Shown piece by piece: positions 47,391-56,335 of a stretch of DNA of 64,000 nt (positions are counted from its first letter, which is position 1; the number at the start of each line of letters is the position of its first letter). This DNA comes from Candidatus Thiodiazotropha sp. (ex Myrtea sp. 'scaly one' KF741663) (GTDB taxonomy: Bacteria > Pseudomonadota > Gammaproteobacteria > Chromatiales > Chromatiaceae): assembly GCA_025655555.1 (NCBI GenBank), contig JAHXIQ010000005.1, positions 357,195-421,194 on the forward strand. Reading direction: 5' to 3'. Both the position numbers and the translations under genes were made by a program. The notes under the pieces were generated by a model that was given only the letters and a program-made list of their open reading frames with translations, did not search any database and had not been told where the DNA came from.

Positions 47391-48398
47391 TTATTGCCAG
47401 GGCCGATAGTAGGGACCGAGGGTGGTGGTCGCACCTTCTGAAACCTGGTTTAAGGCCTGATTCCATTCTACCTTTGGAGTAAAACCATCGGGGTCAGCCA
47501 GGCTGCTGTCGATCGCTTCGCGCCACACCTTCGCCACCATGCCGACATAGGCAGGTGAGCGCTGCCGTCCTTCAATCTTAATGGCTTTGATACCGGCTTG
47601 CCGAAGCTGAGGCAACAGTGCCAGCGTGTTGAGTGAAGTAGGTTCCTCGATTGCGTAGAAGGTGTCGTCTCCCACGGCAAAACGGCCTTTGCAGATTGTC
47701 GGATAGCCAGCCTGTTCACCCTTGGCATAGCGGTCGGTCAAAAGACCGCCCAGCCTCGATTCCAGCCCTGTTGATGTTTCTCTGTATTCGACGAATTCAG
47801 CAGGGGAGCAGGCACCATGTGTGTTGGGGGATTGTCCGGTCACGTAAGAGGAGAGAATGCATCGCCCTTCAACCATGACGCAGAGACTACCGAAACCGAA
47901 GACTTCGATTTCCACCGGCGTATTTTCAATGACGTGCTTGACCTGACTGAGTGAAAGGACCCGCGGCAAGACTGCCCGGCGGATGCCGAAGTTATCGTAA
48001 TAGAACTGCAGGGCTTCGTAGTTGGTACTGGAGGCCTGTACTGATAGATGTAGCGGAAGCTCAGGCCAACGATGACTGGCATACTCAAGCACCCCGATGT
48101 CGGCACAGATCAATGCATCTACCGACAGATCTGCTGCAATATCCACTGCCGACTGCCAACGCTGCCAGCCATCGGGTCTGGGGTAGGTATTGATGGCCAT
48201 GAAGACCCTTTTGCCTCGGCCGCGGGCATAGGCAATACCCTCCGCAGCTCGTTTCTCATTGAAATTGAGACCAGGAAAATGACGCGCATTGGTATCATCT
48301 CGCAGACCGAAATAGATCGCGTCTGCACCGTTATCCACGGCCGCTTTGAGTGAGGGCAGATTGCCTGCAGGACATACCAGTTCCATAGGTGTACTCAT
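47391..48398 (-). CDS. ubiU: UbiU: O2-independent ubiquinone hydroxylation, U32 family Fe-S protein
   Basis: 335 residues. Segments shared with E. coli UbiU include MELVCPAGNLPSLKAAVDNG, DDTNARHFPGLNF, FGSLCVMVEGRC and IKIEGRQRSPAYVGMVAKV; cysteines for the Fe-S centre lie in SLCVM-EGRC and later ACSPAEF and TICKGRF. With UbiV it performs O2-independent hydroxylations. The start at the ATG (48398) is preceded by an in-frame TTG with no better Shine-Dalgarno; a third start is at MELVC. It is 12 nt downstream of the TIGR01212 radical SAM gene. Confidence 0.95.
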   Translation of the reverse strand: MSTPMELVCPAGNLPSLKAAVDNGADAIYFGLRDDTNARHFPGLNFNEKRAAEGIAYARGRGKRVFMAINTYPRPDGWQRWQSAVDIAADLSVDALICADIGVLEYASHRWPELPLHLSVQASSTNYEALQFYYDNFGIRRAVLPRVLSLSQVKHVIENTPVEIEVFGFGSLCVMVEGRCILSSYVTGQSPNTHGACSPAEFVEYRETSTGLESRLGGLLTDRYAKGEQAGYPTICKGRFAVGDDTFYAIEEPTSLNTLALLPQLRQAGIKAIKIEGRQRSPAYVGMVAKVWREAIDSSLADPDGFTPKVEWNQALNQVSEGATTTLGPYYRPWQ

Positions 48399-48410
48399 CA
48401 AGGATTGGAT

Positions 48411-49328
48411 TCAGGCGACACGGCGTTGATTATTGCCGCGTTGCTCTAGTTCTTGGGTGATGGCATTGAGCACCCGCCATTTCTCTGCACACCACAGCGG
48501 TGCAAGCAGAATGTCTTTTGAGGCGGTGCCGGTCAGCCGGTGCCAGACGACTGATGACGGAGATGCCTCGACCATATCGGCAGCGATATCCACATAGGTG
48601 TCTAGAGAAAGAGGACGATATTCGCCCCGTCGCCAGCTGTTGGCCAGCTGGGTGCCCTTAACCACATGTAGTGGGTGTAGCTTGAGACCGTCGGTGCCCA
48701 GGTCGAGCACACGTTTCAGACTCTCCCGGCAGTGGCGGTCGGTCTCTCCCGGCAGGCCGGCAATCAGATGGGTGCAAACCTTCAGGCCTCTCTGCCTGGC
48801 CCGCTTTACGGTATCGGCATACTCGGCAAGGCCATGTCCCCTGTTGACCCTGGCCAGGGTCTTGTCAAATGCTGATTGCAGGCCCAACTCAAGCCATATT
48901 TCCCTGCCTTGGGCCTGATAGCCCATCAGCAGATCAAGTACCTCATCGGGGACACAATCGGGCCTCGTACCGATTGAGAGACCGATCACATCGGGCTCTG
49001 CCAGTGCCTGTTCATAGAGCTGTGCCAGGCGTTCACTATCACCATAGGTATTGGTGTAGGCCTGAAAATAAGCCAGGTATTTCCGGGCGCCGGTACGCTT
49101 ACGGATGACCTGCCTGCCGGCTTCTATTTGCTGATCGAGGGGCGCTGGCTGGCGTCCGTTCGGGTTGAAGGAGACGTTGTTGCAAAAGGTGCAGCCACCA
49201 ATCCCTTTAGTGCCATCTCGATTGGGACAGGTGAATGCTGCATTCAAGGCTATCTTGTGCACGCGCTCGCCATAGTGTTTGAGCAGGTACTGCCCAAAGG
49301 TGGGAACATGTGCCGCCAAGGTGCTCAC
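48411..49328 (-). CDS. TIGR01212-family radical SAM protein (YhcC-like)
   Basis: 305 residues starting with GTG. The radical SAM cluster region is AFTCPNRDGTKGIGGCTFCNN, the longer CxxxxxxxxxxCxxC pattern of TIGR01212 proteins such as E. coli YhcC. Later motifs are WLELGLQSAFDKTLARVNRGH and CTHLIAGLPGETDRHCRESL. It probably methylates or modifies an RNA or cofactor, but the substrate is unknown. The start GTG overlaps the upstream radical SAM gene by 1 nt, and ubiU follows after 12 nt. Confidence 0.9.
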   Translation of the reverse strand: MSTLAAHVPTFGQYLLKHYGERVHKIALNAAFTCPNRDGTKGIGGCTFCNNVSFNPNGRQPAPLDQQIEAGRQVIRKRTGARKYLAYFQAYTNTYGDSERLAQLYEQALAEPDVIGLSIGTRPDCVPDEVLDLLMGYQAQGREIWLELGLQSAFDKTLARVNRGHGLAEYADTVKRARQRGLKVCTHLIAGLPGETDRHCRESLKRVLDLGTDGLKLHPLHVVKGTQLANSWRRGEYRPLSLDTYVDIAADMVEASPSSVVWHRLTGTASKDILLAPLWCAEKWRVLNAITQELEQRGNNQRRVA

Positions 49329-49927
49329 TAGCCGACTTCGTCGAGTGTACGACGGCGGAATTTGACACCCGATTCCCTGGCGATGGCTTCGCAGGCCTGG
49401 ATGTCCACGCCCTCCAGGCCTTCAACAGCCGTGGCCGTCACTTCTGCGATGTGTTTGGGCGCCTCACGCAGGAAAGTCAGCATTGCTTCATAGGAGCCGG
49501 GCAGGTTGGGTCGACAGTGGCGATCGTAGACCTCTTGGTTCTGTGCATTCAGTGATATTGAGATGGCATCCACGCATTCGCCGAGTTCAACCAAAGTATC
49601 GTGTTTGTGTACCAGATTGCTGAGACCGTCTGTGTTGACGCGTACCCGGCCACCACGGGCTTTGATGTTTCGTGCGACTTCCAGCAGGATGTTGAGCCTC
49701 ATGGTGGGTTCCCCATAGCCACAAAAAACCACCTCATTATATTGAGAGGGATCATCAATGGCTTCGATGATCTCATCCGACGTCGGGCGATGATCGAAGG
49801 TCAGGTCATAACCTTTAACTGTCATGTCTCCGAGGGTTTTTGGGCAAAAGGCACACTCCAATGTGCATCGGTCCGTGATACTGAGATAAAGATTGTGATC
49901 GATCTGGTAGCAGATTTGCTGTGGCAC
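49328..49927 (-). CDS. TatD-linked radical SAM protein (TIGR04038-like)
   Basis: 199 residues. The radical SAM motif is SITDRCTLECAFCPKTLGD (CxxxCxxC), with VVFCGYGEPTMRL (GGEP-type) and RVRVNTDGLSNLVHKHD. This matches the TatD nuclease-associated family. I chose the GTG at 49927 because family members start just before YLSIT-RC and AAGG lies 7 nt upstream; the frame runs another 35 codons. No TatD gene is in view. It heads a four-gene operon with an FNR/Anr-like site ~25-60 nt upstream. Confidence 0.8.
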   Translation of the reverse strand: MPQQICYQIDHNLYLSITDRCTLECAFCPKTLGDMTVKGYDLTFDHRPTSDEIIEAIDDPSQYNEVVFCGYGEPTMRLNILLEVARNIKARGGRVRVNTDGLSNLVHKHDTLVELGECVDAISISLNAQNQEVYDRHCRPNLPGSYEAMLTFLREAPKHIAEVTATAVEGLEGVDIQACEAIARESGVKFRRRTLDEVG

Positions 49928-49958
49928 GAGGTTACCTTGGTCGCTATTTATCCGATCA

Positions 49959-49999
49959 ATCGTAGCGGTTAAGTTTCTTGAGACAATGACTTTGATCAA
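49959..49999 (-). promoter_or_regulatory. FNR/Anr-like site with -10 element at class II spacing
   Basis: On the minus strand TTGAT-CAAA-GTCAT (49986-49999) matches the Anr/FNR consensus TTGAT-N4-GTCAA at 9 of 10 positions. TACGAT (49959-49964) is a -10 candidate placing the site near -41.5, as in FNR-activated class II promoters. The predicted transcript would start near 49951 and have a ~24-nt leader. The box also sits in a larger palindrome, ATGACTT-TGATC-AAGTCAT. Confidence 0.65.
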
Positions 50000-50087
50000 G
50001 TCATTCAGGCCTTTGAGGCGGGCGCTTAACACGCACTAAAAGTGCGGGCATTGCCGATCAAAACAAGCTTATCAGCCCACCTGGGTT

Positions 50088-51509
50088 TTAGCTAAGGGAT
50101 GCAATGGTTCGCTGACAGATAGCCTTAAAATTATTGTACTGATGGGGCGTTATCTTGCTATCGGATCCATTGTCGGCATAAAACAGGCCGACTGGCTTAT
50201 TGTGCAGAAACACTGACATTGCGAGAAAACCCTTTGGATTGATCAGTGTCGCTAGTTGGGGCGGAATCATAGAGCTGTATTTTTCGAAGTTCCCTGGGGT
50301 AAGTGCGATTACCTGAGACTTTTTCATAAGCAGGCTAAACAGGGTGGGTTGAGTCAAATCGATATCAAAACCTCTCAATGACCGCTCGGTTGGTTCTTCT
50401 GCAACAAGCCGGGCCTTAAGCTGAGTTTTATCAGCGTTTAACATGGCAAAAGTCGCTCTTTGCAATCCAAGCTCCTGAAGCATCTCATCCAATGCCCGGC
50501 TGATAGCCTGTTGTAATGGATTGGCCTGCTTTTTGGGAGTCTTATTTTCAGGTTGGGCTTTGGGAGCGGCCTCTGGTTTTACTGCCTTTTTTTCTACAGT
50601 GGCAGCAGTAGTTTCACGGGTTTGATCTGCTGTGCTGGCTTTTGGCTGTTGAGGGTCTCCACTGATTAGGTAGAAAGCTGGCAGCGGTATCGGTAAAACA
50701 CTGAGTGTACGGGCGGCATCTGCAGAGAGCCGGTGTACCCAGGTGACTGCGCTATCGATGGGGATGTCGATGAATTCAGCCAACAGTTCTATATCGTCGA
50801 GGGTCGATGTGCTTTGCCAGCCTCTGCTACTCTCCCGGGCTATTGCAGATGCCAACATGACGGAAAGCGGTCGTGGCTGGAAGCTGTTGGAGAGTCCCTG
50901 CGCAGTTTGAATCAGCTCAGGTAAGTGCCATTTCTCGCTCAGTTGCAGACTGAGTTCTTCGAATGTACAGCCCAGGACCGCCATTGCGGCATCATCGTGA
51001 TCCTCGCCCTGTGCGATTTTTTGTCTGATCTCCAACATTTTTTCAGTTGACTGTGACCAAAGGGCCATTTCGCTGATGTCATGCAACAGCGCGGCGGTAT
51101 AGAGACTCCCTGTCTCTCTGTCTCCCCGGCGTGTACCAATGGCATCCGCATAAAATGCCGCGTGCGCTCCCCGACTGTAGCAGTCAATCAAGCCCCGTCG
51201 TGGTGGCCCTTTCAACTTGTCCTCGAGACAGGGCAGGGTACGTGCAGCTTTCTCGATCAGATCCATTCCGAGAAGCGGGATAGCCAGGGAGATTTTATTG
51301 ATGGGCTCTTTCGGTGCATTGGGTAACTCATTGAGTTTCTGCAGGATATAAAGGCTGAACCCCGGATCTCGTGAGATGCTTTCAGAGAGACGCCCATGAT
51401 TGACACTCGATTTGTTGAGTAGATCACGGACGTGGGTCAATGTACGTTGCAGGACGGGTAAAGGTTCCCCCGACAGTCTGCGTACCCATTCATGTGCGGC
51501 CTGAGTCAT
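50088..51509 (-). CDS. HDOD-domain protein
   Basis: 473 residues. The N-terminal HDOD domain has LNELPNAPKEPINKISLAIPLLGM and the HD remnant AALLHDISEMALW. A low-complexity Ala/Lys/Pro linker (~305-340) leads to a GAF-like C-terminal domain (~345-470). HDOD proteins act in signalling, often with GGDEF/EAL proteins, though catalytic HD is often lost. A TATACAT -10-like box lies ~8 nt before the ATG at 51509, so the transcript may have a very short leader. An in-frame TTG lies 18 nt upstream. Confidence 0.85.
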   Translation of the reverse strand: MTQAAHEWVRRLSGEPLPVLQRTLTHVRDLLNKSSVNHGRLSESISRDPGFSLYILQKLNELPNAPKEPINKISLAIPLLGMDLIEKAARTLPCLEDKLKGPPRRGLIDCYSRGAHAAFYADAIGTRRGDRETGSLYTAALLHDISEMALWSQSTEKMLEIRQKIAQGEDHDDAAMAVLGCTFEELSLQLSEKWHLPELIQTAQGLSNSFQPRPLSVMLASAIARESSRGWQSTSTLDDIELLAEFIDIPIDSAVTWVHRLSADAARTLSVLPIPLPAFYLISGDPQQPKASTADQTRETTAATVEKKAVKPEAAPKAQPENKTPKKQANPLQQAISRALDEMLQELGLQRATFAMLNADKTQLKARLVAEEPTERSLRGFDIDLTQPTLFSLLMKKSQVIALTPGNFEKYSSMIPPQLATLINPKGFLAMSVFLHNKPVGLFYADNGSDSKITPHQYNNFKAICQRTIASLS

Positions 51510-51723
51510 TTTATTTATGTATAGCAAGGCTCAACGGTTGTCTCACAATCTGAATCGGCAGACAGAGGCCTTTCTTTATTACCGGCTTCAGTGGAAAAGA
51601 CACTGCGCGCCCTCTTTGTCAGGGGTGTCATTTATCAGCCATACAGCAGCAGGAGTGGTTTCTGACTGAATGGCTGGGTGGTAACATAGCTCGTTTGAAC
51701 AGAGAGACTTTGAGAGGATCTGT

Positions 51724-52470
51724 ATGGCTGGACACAGTAAGTGGGCCAATATCAAGCACAAGAAGGCCGCGAACGACAAAAAACGAGGCAAGATCTGGAC
51801 TAAGCTCATCCGTGAAATTACCGTGGCTGCACGTATTGGCGGCGGCGAGATAGACGCCAATCCTCGCTTGCGCTTGGCTGTCGACAAGGGGCTTAGCGCC
51901 AATATGCCGAAAGACACCATTGAGCGTGCCGTCAAGCGGGGTGCCGGTGGTGCAGAAGGCGAGAACTACGATGAGATCCGCTATGAAGGGTATGGTCCGG
52001 GTGGCACTGCGGTGATGGTTGATTGCATGACCGACAACCGTAATCGCACCGCATCGGAGGTCCGCCATGCTTTCAGTAAGCTGGGTGGCAATCTCGGTAC
52101 GGATGGTTCGGTTGCCTATCTCTTTACCAAGCAGGGTGTCTTGAGCTACGCCAGTGGTGTCGATGAGGACGCCGTGATGGAAGCAGCCATAGAAGCGGGG
52201 GCTGAGGATGTGGCCACCAATGACGACGGCTCGGTAGATATCATCACAGCACCCGAGGTCTTTTCTGCCGTCAAGGATGCCCTGATTGGCGCCGGTTTTC
52301 AGCCGGACAATGATGAAATCACCTATAACGCCTCGACCAATGCAGTACTGGATGAGTCCGATGCGGACAAACTCCTGCGTATGGTCGAGATGCTTGAGGA
52401 TCTGGACGACGTACAAGATGTCTACACCAATGCCGAGATCTCCGACGAGATCCTGGATGCTGTGGGCTGA
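51724..52470 (+). CDS. yebC: YebC/PmpR-family regulatory/ribosome-associated protein
   Basis: 248 residues, starting [22 protein letters not shown], the family signature, and with [22 protein letters not shown] and [14 protein letters not shown]. YebC proteins were called transcription regulators; recent work ties some to translation of proline-rich stretches. Start ATG is preceded by AGAGG. It heads the ruvCAB operon: ruvC starts directly after its stop with zero gap. Confidence 0.97.
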   Translation: MAGHSKWANIKHKKAANDKKRGKIWTKLIREITVAARIGGGEIDANPRLRLAVDKGLSANMPKDTIERAVKRGAGGAEGENYDEIRYEGYGPGGTAVMVDCMTDNRNRTASEVRHAFSKLGGNLGTDGSVAYLFTKQGVLSYASGVDEDAVMEAAIEAGAEDVATNDDGSVDIITAPEVFSAVKDALIGAGFQPDNDEITYNASTNAVLDESDADKLLRMVEMLEDLDDVQDVYTNAEISDEILDAVG

Positions 52471-52983
52471 ATGCTGCGCATCCTCGGTATCGACCCCGGC
52501 TCACGGATCACCGGCTTTGGCCTGATCGATTCGGATGGTATGAAATCGTCTCATATCGCGCATGGTGTCATACGACTCCAGGGTGAGGCGTTACCACCGA
52601 GACTGGGTGAGATTTTTGCCCAGGTCAGTGCACTGATCGAACAACATCGACCTGAAGTAATGGCCATCGAACAGGTATTTGTGGCAAAAAATCCTTCATC
52701 CGCACTCAAACTGGGTCAGGCCAGAGGCGCCGCGATTTGTGCAGCAATGCAACATGGACTTGACGTGTCAGAGTACACCCCAACCCGTATCAAACAGTCC
52801 GTTGTGGGGACCGGTCGAGCCGACAAGGCCCAGGTACAGCACATGGTGAGGATGATCCTGGGGCTTTCCGAGAACCCACAGGCAGATGCTGCCGACGCGC
52901 TGGCAGTGGCCCTGAGCCATGCCCATAGTCATACACTGCTGTCCAAGTACTCATCCGGTGTGGCTGGAGGAAAACAGGCATGA
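52471..52983 (+). CDS. ruvC: Holliday junction resolvase RuvC
   Basis: 170 residues. Active-site acids are in RILGIDPGSRITGFGLID (Asp), MAIEQVF (Glu) and ADAADALAVALSH (two Asp). It resolves Holliday junctions as a dimer with RuvAB. It directly follows yebC and overlaps ruvA by 4 nt. Confidence 0.97.
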   Translation: MLRILGIDPGSRITGFGLIDSDGMKSSHIAHGVIRLQGEALPPRLGEIFAQVSALIEQHRPEVMAIEQVFVAKNPSSALKLGQARGAAICAAMQHGLDVSEYTPTRIKQSVVGTGRADKAQVQHMVRMILGLSENPQADAADALAVALSHAHSHTLLSKYSSGVAGGKQA

Positions 52984-53594
52984 TCGGTCGCCTGAGAGGT
53001 GAAGTGGCACAGAAGCAGGCCCCCCATCTCCTGTTGGATGTCAATGGTGTCGGCTACGAACTGGAGGCACCGCTCTCCACTTTTTTCAACCTGCCCGAAA
53101 CCGGCCAATCGGTAATGCTCTACACGCATCTGGCGATTCGCGATGATGCCCACGTTCTTTATGCCTTCGCCACTGAATCTGAGCGAGCCTTGTTCCGCAG
53201 CCTCCTCAAAGTCAGCGGTGTCGGAGCGAAGATGGCTTTGGCGATTCTTTCTGGCATGAGCGCAGAGGAGTTCTCCCGTTGCGTGGAGAGCGAGGATGTG
53301 GGTTCCTTAGTACGCTTGCCGGGCATCGGTCGTAAGACGGCAGAACGCCTGATTGTGGAGATGCGGGATCGGTTGGCCAAGCTGAACGACCTTTCCGGTG
53401 CCATCACGGCATCTCCTACGACTCAGGCAGGGCGTCCGCAAACATCCCGTTCTGATGCGGTGGCCGCTTTAGTGGCGTTGGGATACAAACCACAGGATGC
53501 CGGTCGTATGGTCAAGGCAGTGGCAGCGGACGAGATGGACAGCGAGGCACTCATACGGGCCGCGCTGCAGAGTACGGTAAAAGGCAAATCATGA
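52980..53594 (+). CDS. ruvA: Holliday junction DNA helicase subunit RuvA
   Basis: 204 residues. N-terminal OB fold (MIGRLRGEVAQKQAPHLLLD), helix-hairpin-helix region LLKVSGVGAKMALAIL and LVRLPGIGRKTAERLIVEMRD, and a C-terminal domain that contacts RuvB (DAVAALVALGYKPQDAGRMV). It binds the four-way junction. Starts in the ruvC stop codon (ATGA overlap). Confidence 0.97.
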   Translation: MIGRLRGEVAQKQAPHLLLDVNGVGYELEAPLSTFFNLPETGQSVMLYTHLAIRDDAHVLYAFATESERALFRSLLKVSGVGAKMALAILSGMSAEEFSRCVESEDVGSLVRLPGIGRKTAERLIVEMRDRLAKLNDLSGAITASPTTQAGRPQTSRSDAVAALVALGYKPQDAGRMVKAVAADEMDSEALIRAALQSTVKGKS

Positions 53595-53610
53595 AAGCTG
53601 AAGGTTGTCA

Positions 53611-54657
53611 GTGATAGAAGAACCCAGATTGATCAACGGCGAGGCTACCGGCGAGGATGATGCCGTCGATAGGGCGATTCGTCCGAAACGGCTTCAGGAC
53701 TATGTGGGTCAGCCGGCCGTCAGTGAGCAGATGGAGATTTTCATCCCTGCGGCCCGAGGGCGTGGGGAGTCGCTGGATCATGTGCTGATTTTTGGTCCCC
53801 CGGGGCTCGGCAAGACCACACTGGCCCATATCATTGCCAACGAGATGGAGGTCAATCTGCGTCAGACTTCGGGTCCGGTGTTGGAAAAACCTGGAGACCT
53901 GGCCGCGCTGCTTACCAACCTGGAACCCCATGACGTGCTCTTTGTCGATGAGATCCATCGCCTGAGTCCGGTGGTTGAGGAGGTGCTCTATCCGGCCATG
54001 GAGGATTTCCAGCTCGACATCATGATCGGTGAGGGACCGGCAGCCCGCTCCATCAAGCTCGATCTTCCACCTTTTACGCTGGTCGGTGCAACCACGCGTG
54101 CGGGGCTTTTGACATCACCGCTGCGTGACCGTTTTGGTATTGTGCAACGTCTCGAATTTTACAACAGCCGCGATCTTGCTCACATCATCACCCGTTCGGC
54201 GGGGATCTTGAATATCACAATAGATGAAGCAGGATCTGCTGAGATCGCGCGACGTTCCCGGGGTACACCGCGTATTGCCAACCGACTGTTGAGACGGGTT
54301 CGCGACTATGCGCAGGTAAAGGGGGACGGTCACATCTCCGCTGCAGCTGCGGATGCCGCACTGGGCATGCTCAAAGTGGATGCCAACGGATTCGATGGTA
54401 TGGACAGAAGGCTGCTGTTGGCAGTCATCGAGAAGTTCGATGGCGGACCGGTCGGGGTAGACAATCTGGCGGCGGCCATCGGTGAGGAGCGTGGGACCAT
54501 CGAGGATGTATTGGAACCCTATTTGATCCAGCAGGGGTTTATGATGCGCACGCCCAGAGGGAGAGTGGCTACTAAAACAGCCTACCTCCATTTTGGGCTT
54601 TCTCCCAAAGCGGGAGAAGTTGCCCCATCTGATGATGATCTCTTTCGTGAAATATGA
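53611..54657 (+). CDS. ruvB: Holliday junction DNA helicase motor RuvB
   Basis: 348 residues. Walker [13 protein letters not shown], Walker [14 protein letters not shown], sensor 1 GATTRAG, arginine finger SPLRDRFG, and winged helix [15 protein letters not shown]. It starts at a GTG (GAAGG upstream, 6 nt) that matches the E. coli start MIEADRL; a TTG 6 nt further upstream is also in frame but touches the Shine-Dalgarno. It follows ruvA after 16 nt. Confidence 0.97.
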   Translation: MIEEPRLINGEATGEDDAVDRAIRPKRLQDYVGQPAVSEQMEIFIPAARGRGESLDHVLIFGPPGLGKTTLAHIIANEMEVNLRQTSGPVLEKPGDLAALLTNLEPHDVLFVDEIHRLSPVVEEVLYPAMEDFQLDIMIGEGPAARSIKLDLPPFTLVGATTRAGLLTSPLRDRFGIVQRLEFYNSRDLAHIITRSAGILNITIDEAGSAEIARRSRGTPRIANRLLRRVRDYAQVKGDGHISAAAADAALGMLKVDANGFDGMDRRLLLAVIEKFDGGPVGVDNLAAAIGEERGTIEDVLEPYLIQQGFMMRTPRGRVATKTAYLHFGLSPKAGEVAPSDDDLFREI

Positions 54658-54709
54658 CACATAAACTGCTGTCCCTATGGGGAACTTGGTCAATTAAACT
54701 GACTCATAC

Positions 54710-54770
54710 TAGGGCCTGTTAACACTAATTTGATCCTCAGTAGCAATCAAATTAGTGTTAACAGGCCCTA
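54710..54770. repeat. 61-bp perfect hairpin of the GGCCTGTTAACACTAA repeat family
   Basis: A 25-bp arm beginning TAGGGCCTGTTAACACTAAT (54710-54734) and its exact reverse complement (54746-54770) flank 11 nt (CCTCAGTAGCA). The arms are the same ends as the element at 56332-56629. Flanking sequence has a near-duplication: CCCTATGGGGAACTT before and CCCTATGGGAACTT after. It separates ruvB from ybgC. Confidence 0.9.
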
Positions 54771-54809
54771 TGGGAACTTCACTCGTAAACTAACGGTCTG
54801 GCATGGGGA

Positions 54810-55232
54810 ATGAATAGCAGCAGCAACCAATTTGTCTGGCCGGTGAGGGTCTATTACGAAGACACCGATTCCGGTGGCGTGGTCTATTACGCCAACTATC
54901 TCAAATTCATGGAACGGGCGAGAACCGAATGGTTGCGCAGTATGGGCTATGAGCAGGATCAACTCCTGGCGCAGGACGGGATCATCTTCGCAGTTCGTTC
55001 CATTGAGGTGGGTTACCATCAGCCGGCCCGTTTCAACGACGCGCTGGATGTCAGCGCATCTCTGTCGGGCAAAGGTCGCGCCAGTCTCACTTTTCAACAG
55101 GAAGTCAGACGTCCGGCCGATTCGCAGCTGCTGTGCAGCGGTGAAATAAAGATTGCCTGCGTGGATATGAAACGCATGCGCCCCACACCTATTCCAACCG
55201 GCCTACTATTGGAGATCCCGGATGTCGACTGA
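54810..55232 (+). CDS. ybgC: Acyl-CoA thioesterase YbgC (Tol-Pal-associated)
   Basis: 140 residues, hot-dog fold with the 4HBT signature YYEDTDSGGVVYYANYLKFM and ERARTEWLRSMG. YbgC hydrolyses acyl-CoA/ACP thioesters and is encoded at the head of tol-pal operons. Start ATG is preceded by GGGGA. It overlaps tolQ by 11 nt. Confidence 0.95.
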   Translation: MNSSSNQFVWPVRVYYEDTDSGGVVYYANYLKFMERARTEWLRSMGYEQDQLLAQDGIIFAVRSIEVGYHQPARFNDALDVSASLSGKGRASLTFQQEVRRPADSQLLCSGEIKIACVDMKRMRPTPIPTGLLLEIPDVD

Positions 55233-55896
55233 CCTCTCCATCACTCATCTTATTCTGAATGCCAGTATCGTCGTGCAGTTTGTGATTGGGCTGTTGGTCT
55301 TTGCATCTGTCATGTCATGGAGCATGATCTTCGACCGCAGGCGAGTGTTGCGGCGGGCAGGACGTGCCGCTGATGATTTCGAAAACCGCTTTTGGTCCGG
55401 TGGTGATTTGGCCGAGCTCTATCGGCAGCTTGAGCGTGACGGTGATGATGAGTCGGGCATGGCGGCTATTTTCCGCGCCGGTTTCCGAGAATTCGCCCGG
55501 CTTCGCACCAAAGGTCATAACGACCCGATGGCACTGGTTCAGGGGGCGCAGAGATCCATGCGGGTCTCTCTCAATCGTGAAGTGGACCGCTTGGAGAATC
55601 ATCTCTCGACATTGGCAACCGTCGGTTCCACCAGTCCCTATGTAGGGCTTTTCGGCACTGTCTGGGGCATCATGAACTCATTTATGGCGCTGGGTAATGT
55701 TAAACAGGCAACCCTGGGACTGGTGGCGCCGGGTATTGCCGAGGCCCTGATTGCAACAGCTATCGGTCTGTTTGCCGCCATTCCGGCGGTGATTGCCTAC
55801 AATCGCTACTCCAACAAAGTCGAGCGCTTGAATAACCGCTATGACGATTTCGTTGAAGAGTTCGCCACCATCCTGCAGCGGCAGGCGGGTAGCTGA
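55222..55896 (+). CDS. tolQ: TolQ inner-membrane motor protein
   Basis: 224 residues with three membrane helices: SIVVQFVIGLLVFASVMSWSM, TLATVGSTSPYVGLFGTVWG region, and ALIATAIGLFAAIPAVIAYN. It pairs with TolR as a proton-driven motor of the MotA/TolQ/ExbB family. Overlaps ybgC by 11 nt; tolR follows after 13 nt. Confidence 0.97.
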   Translation: MSTDLSITHLILNASIVVQFVIGLLVFASVMSWSMIFDRRRVLRRAGRAADDFENRFWSGGDLAELYRQLERDGDDESGMAAIFRAGFREFARLRTKGHNDPMALVQGAQRSMRVSLNREVDRLENHLSTLATVGSTSPYVGLFGTVWGIMNSFMALGNVKQATLGLVAPGIAEALIATAIGLFAAIPAVIAYNRYSNKVERLNNRYDDFVEEFATILQRQAGS

Positions 55897-55909
55897 GCAG
55901 GTTTCGCTG

Positions 55910-56335
55910 ATGAGTCGCCAGAAGAACCGCCGCAAGCCGATGTCAGAGATCAACGTCGTGCCCTATATTGACGTGATGCTGGTGCTGCTGGTGATCTTTA
56001 TGATTACGGCGCCATTGCTGACCCAGGGAGTTAGCGTGGAGCTGCCGCAGGCTGATGCGGAGCCGATCTCCCAAGAAGCGGATGAACCGCTGGTCGTCAC
56101 CGTGGATCGGGCGGGGGATATGTATATCGATGTGGGTGAGGGTAAGGACAGCCCTGTGTCGCCGGATGATCTGGTCAGCCGTGTGCAGGCTGTGCTCAAG
56201 TACAAACCGAAGACCCCCATCATGGTCAGGGGTGATGCGGGTGTGGCCTATGGCCGGGTGGTCGAGGCGATGGTGTTGTTACAGGCCGGCGGAGCACCCA
56301 GTGTCGGACTGATTACAGAGTCGCCGGAGTCTTAG
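55910..56335 (+). CDS. tolR: TolR inner-membrane motor protein
   Basis: 141 residues from MSRQKNRRKPMSEINVVPYI. The single membrane helix DVMLVLLVIFMITAPLL carries the proton-pathway Asp (YIDVMLVL), and the periplasmic domain is ExbD/TolR. Its stop codon TAG (56333-56335) is formed by the first bases of the 298-bp element that follows. Confidence 0.96.
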   Translation: MSRQKNRRKPMSEINVVPYIDVMLVLLVIFMITAPLLTQGVSVELPQADAEPISQEADEPLVVTVDRAGDMYIDVGEGKDSPVSPDDLVSRVQAVLKYKPKTPIMVRGDAGVAYGRVVEAMVLLQAGGAPSVGLITESPES

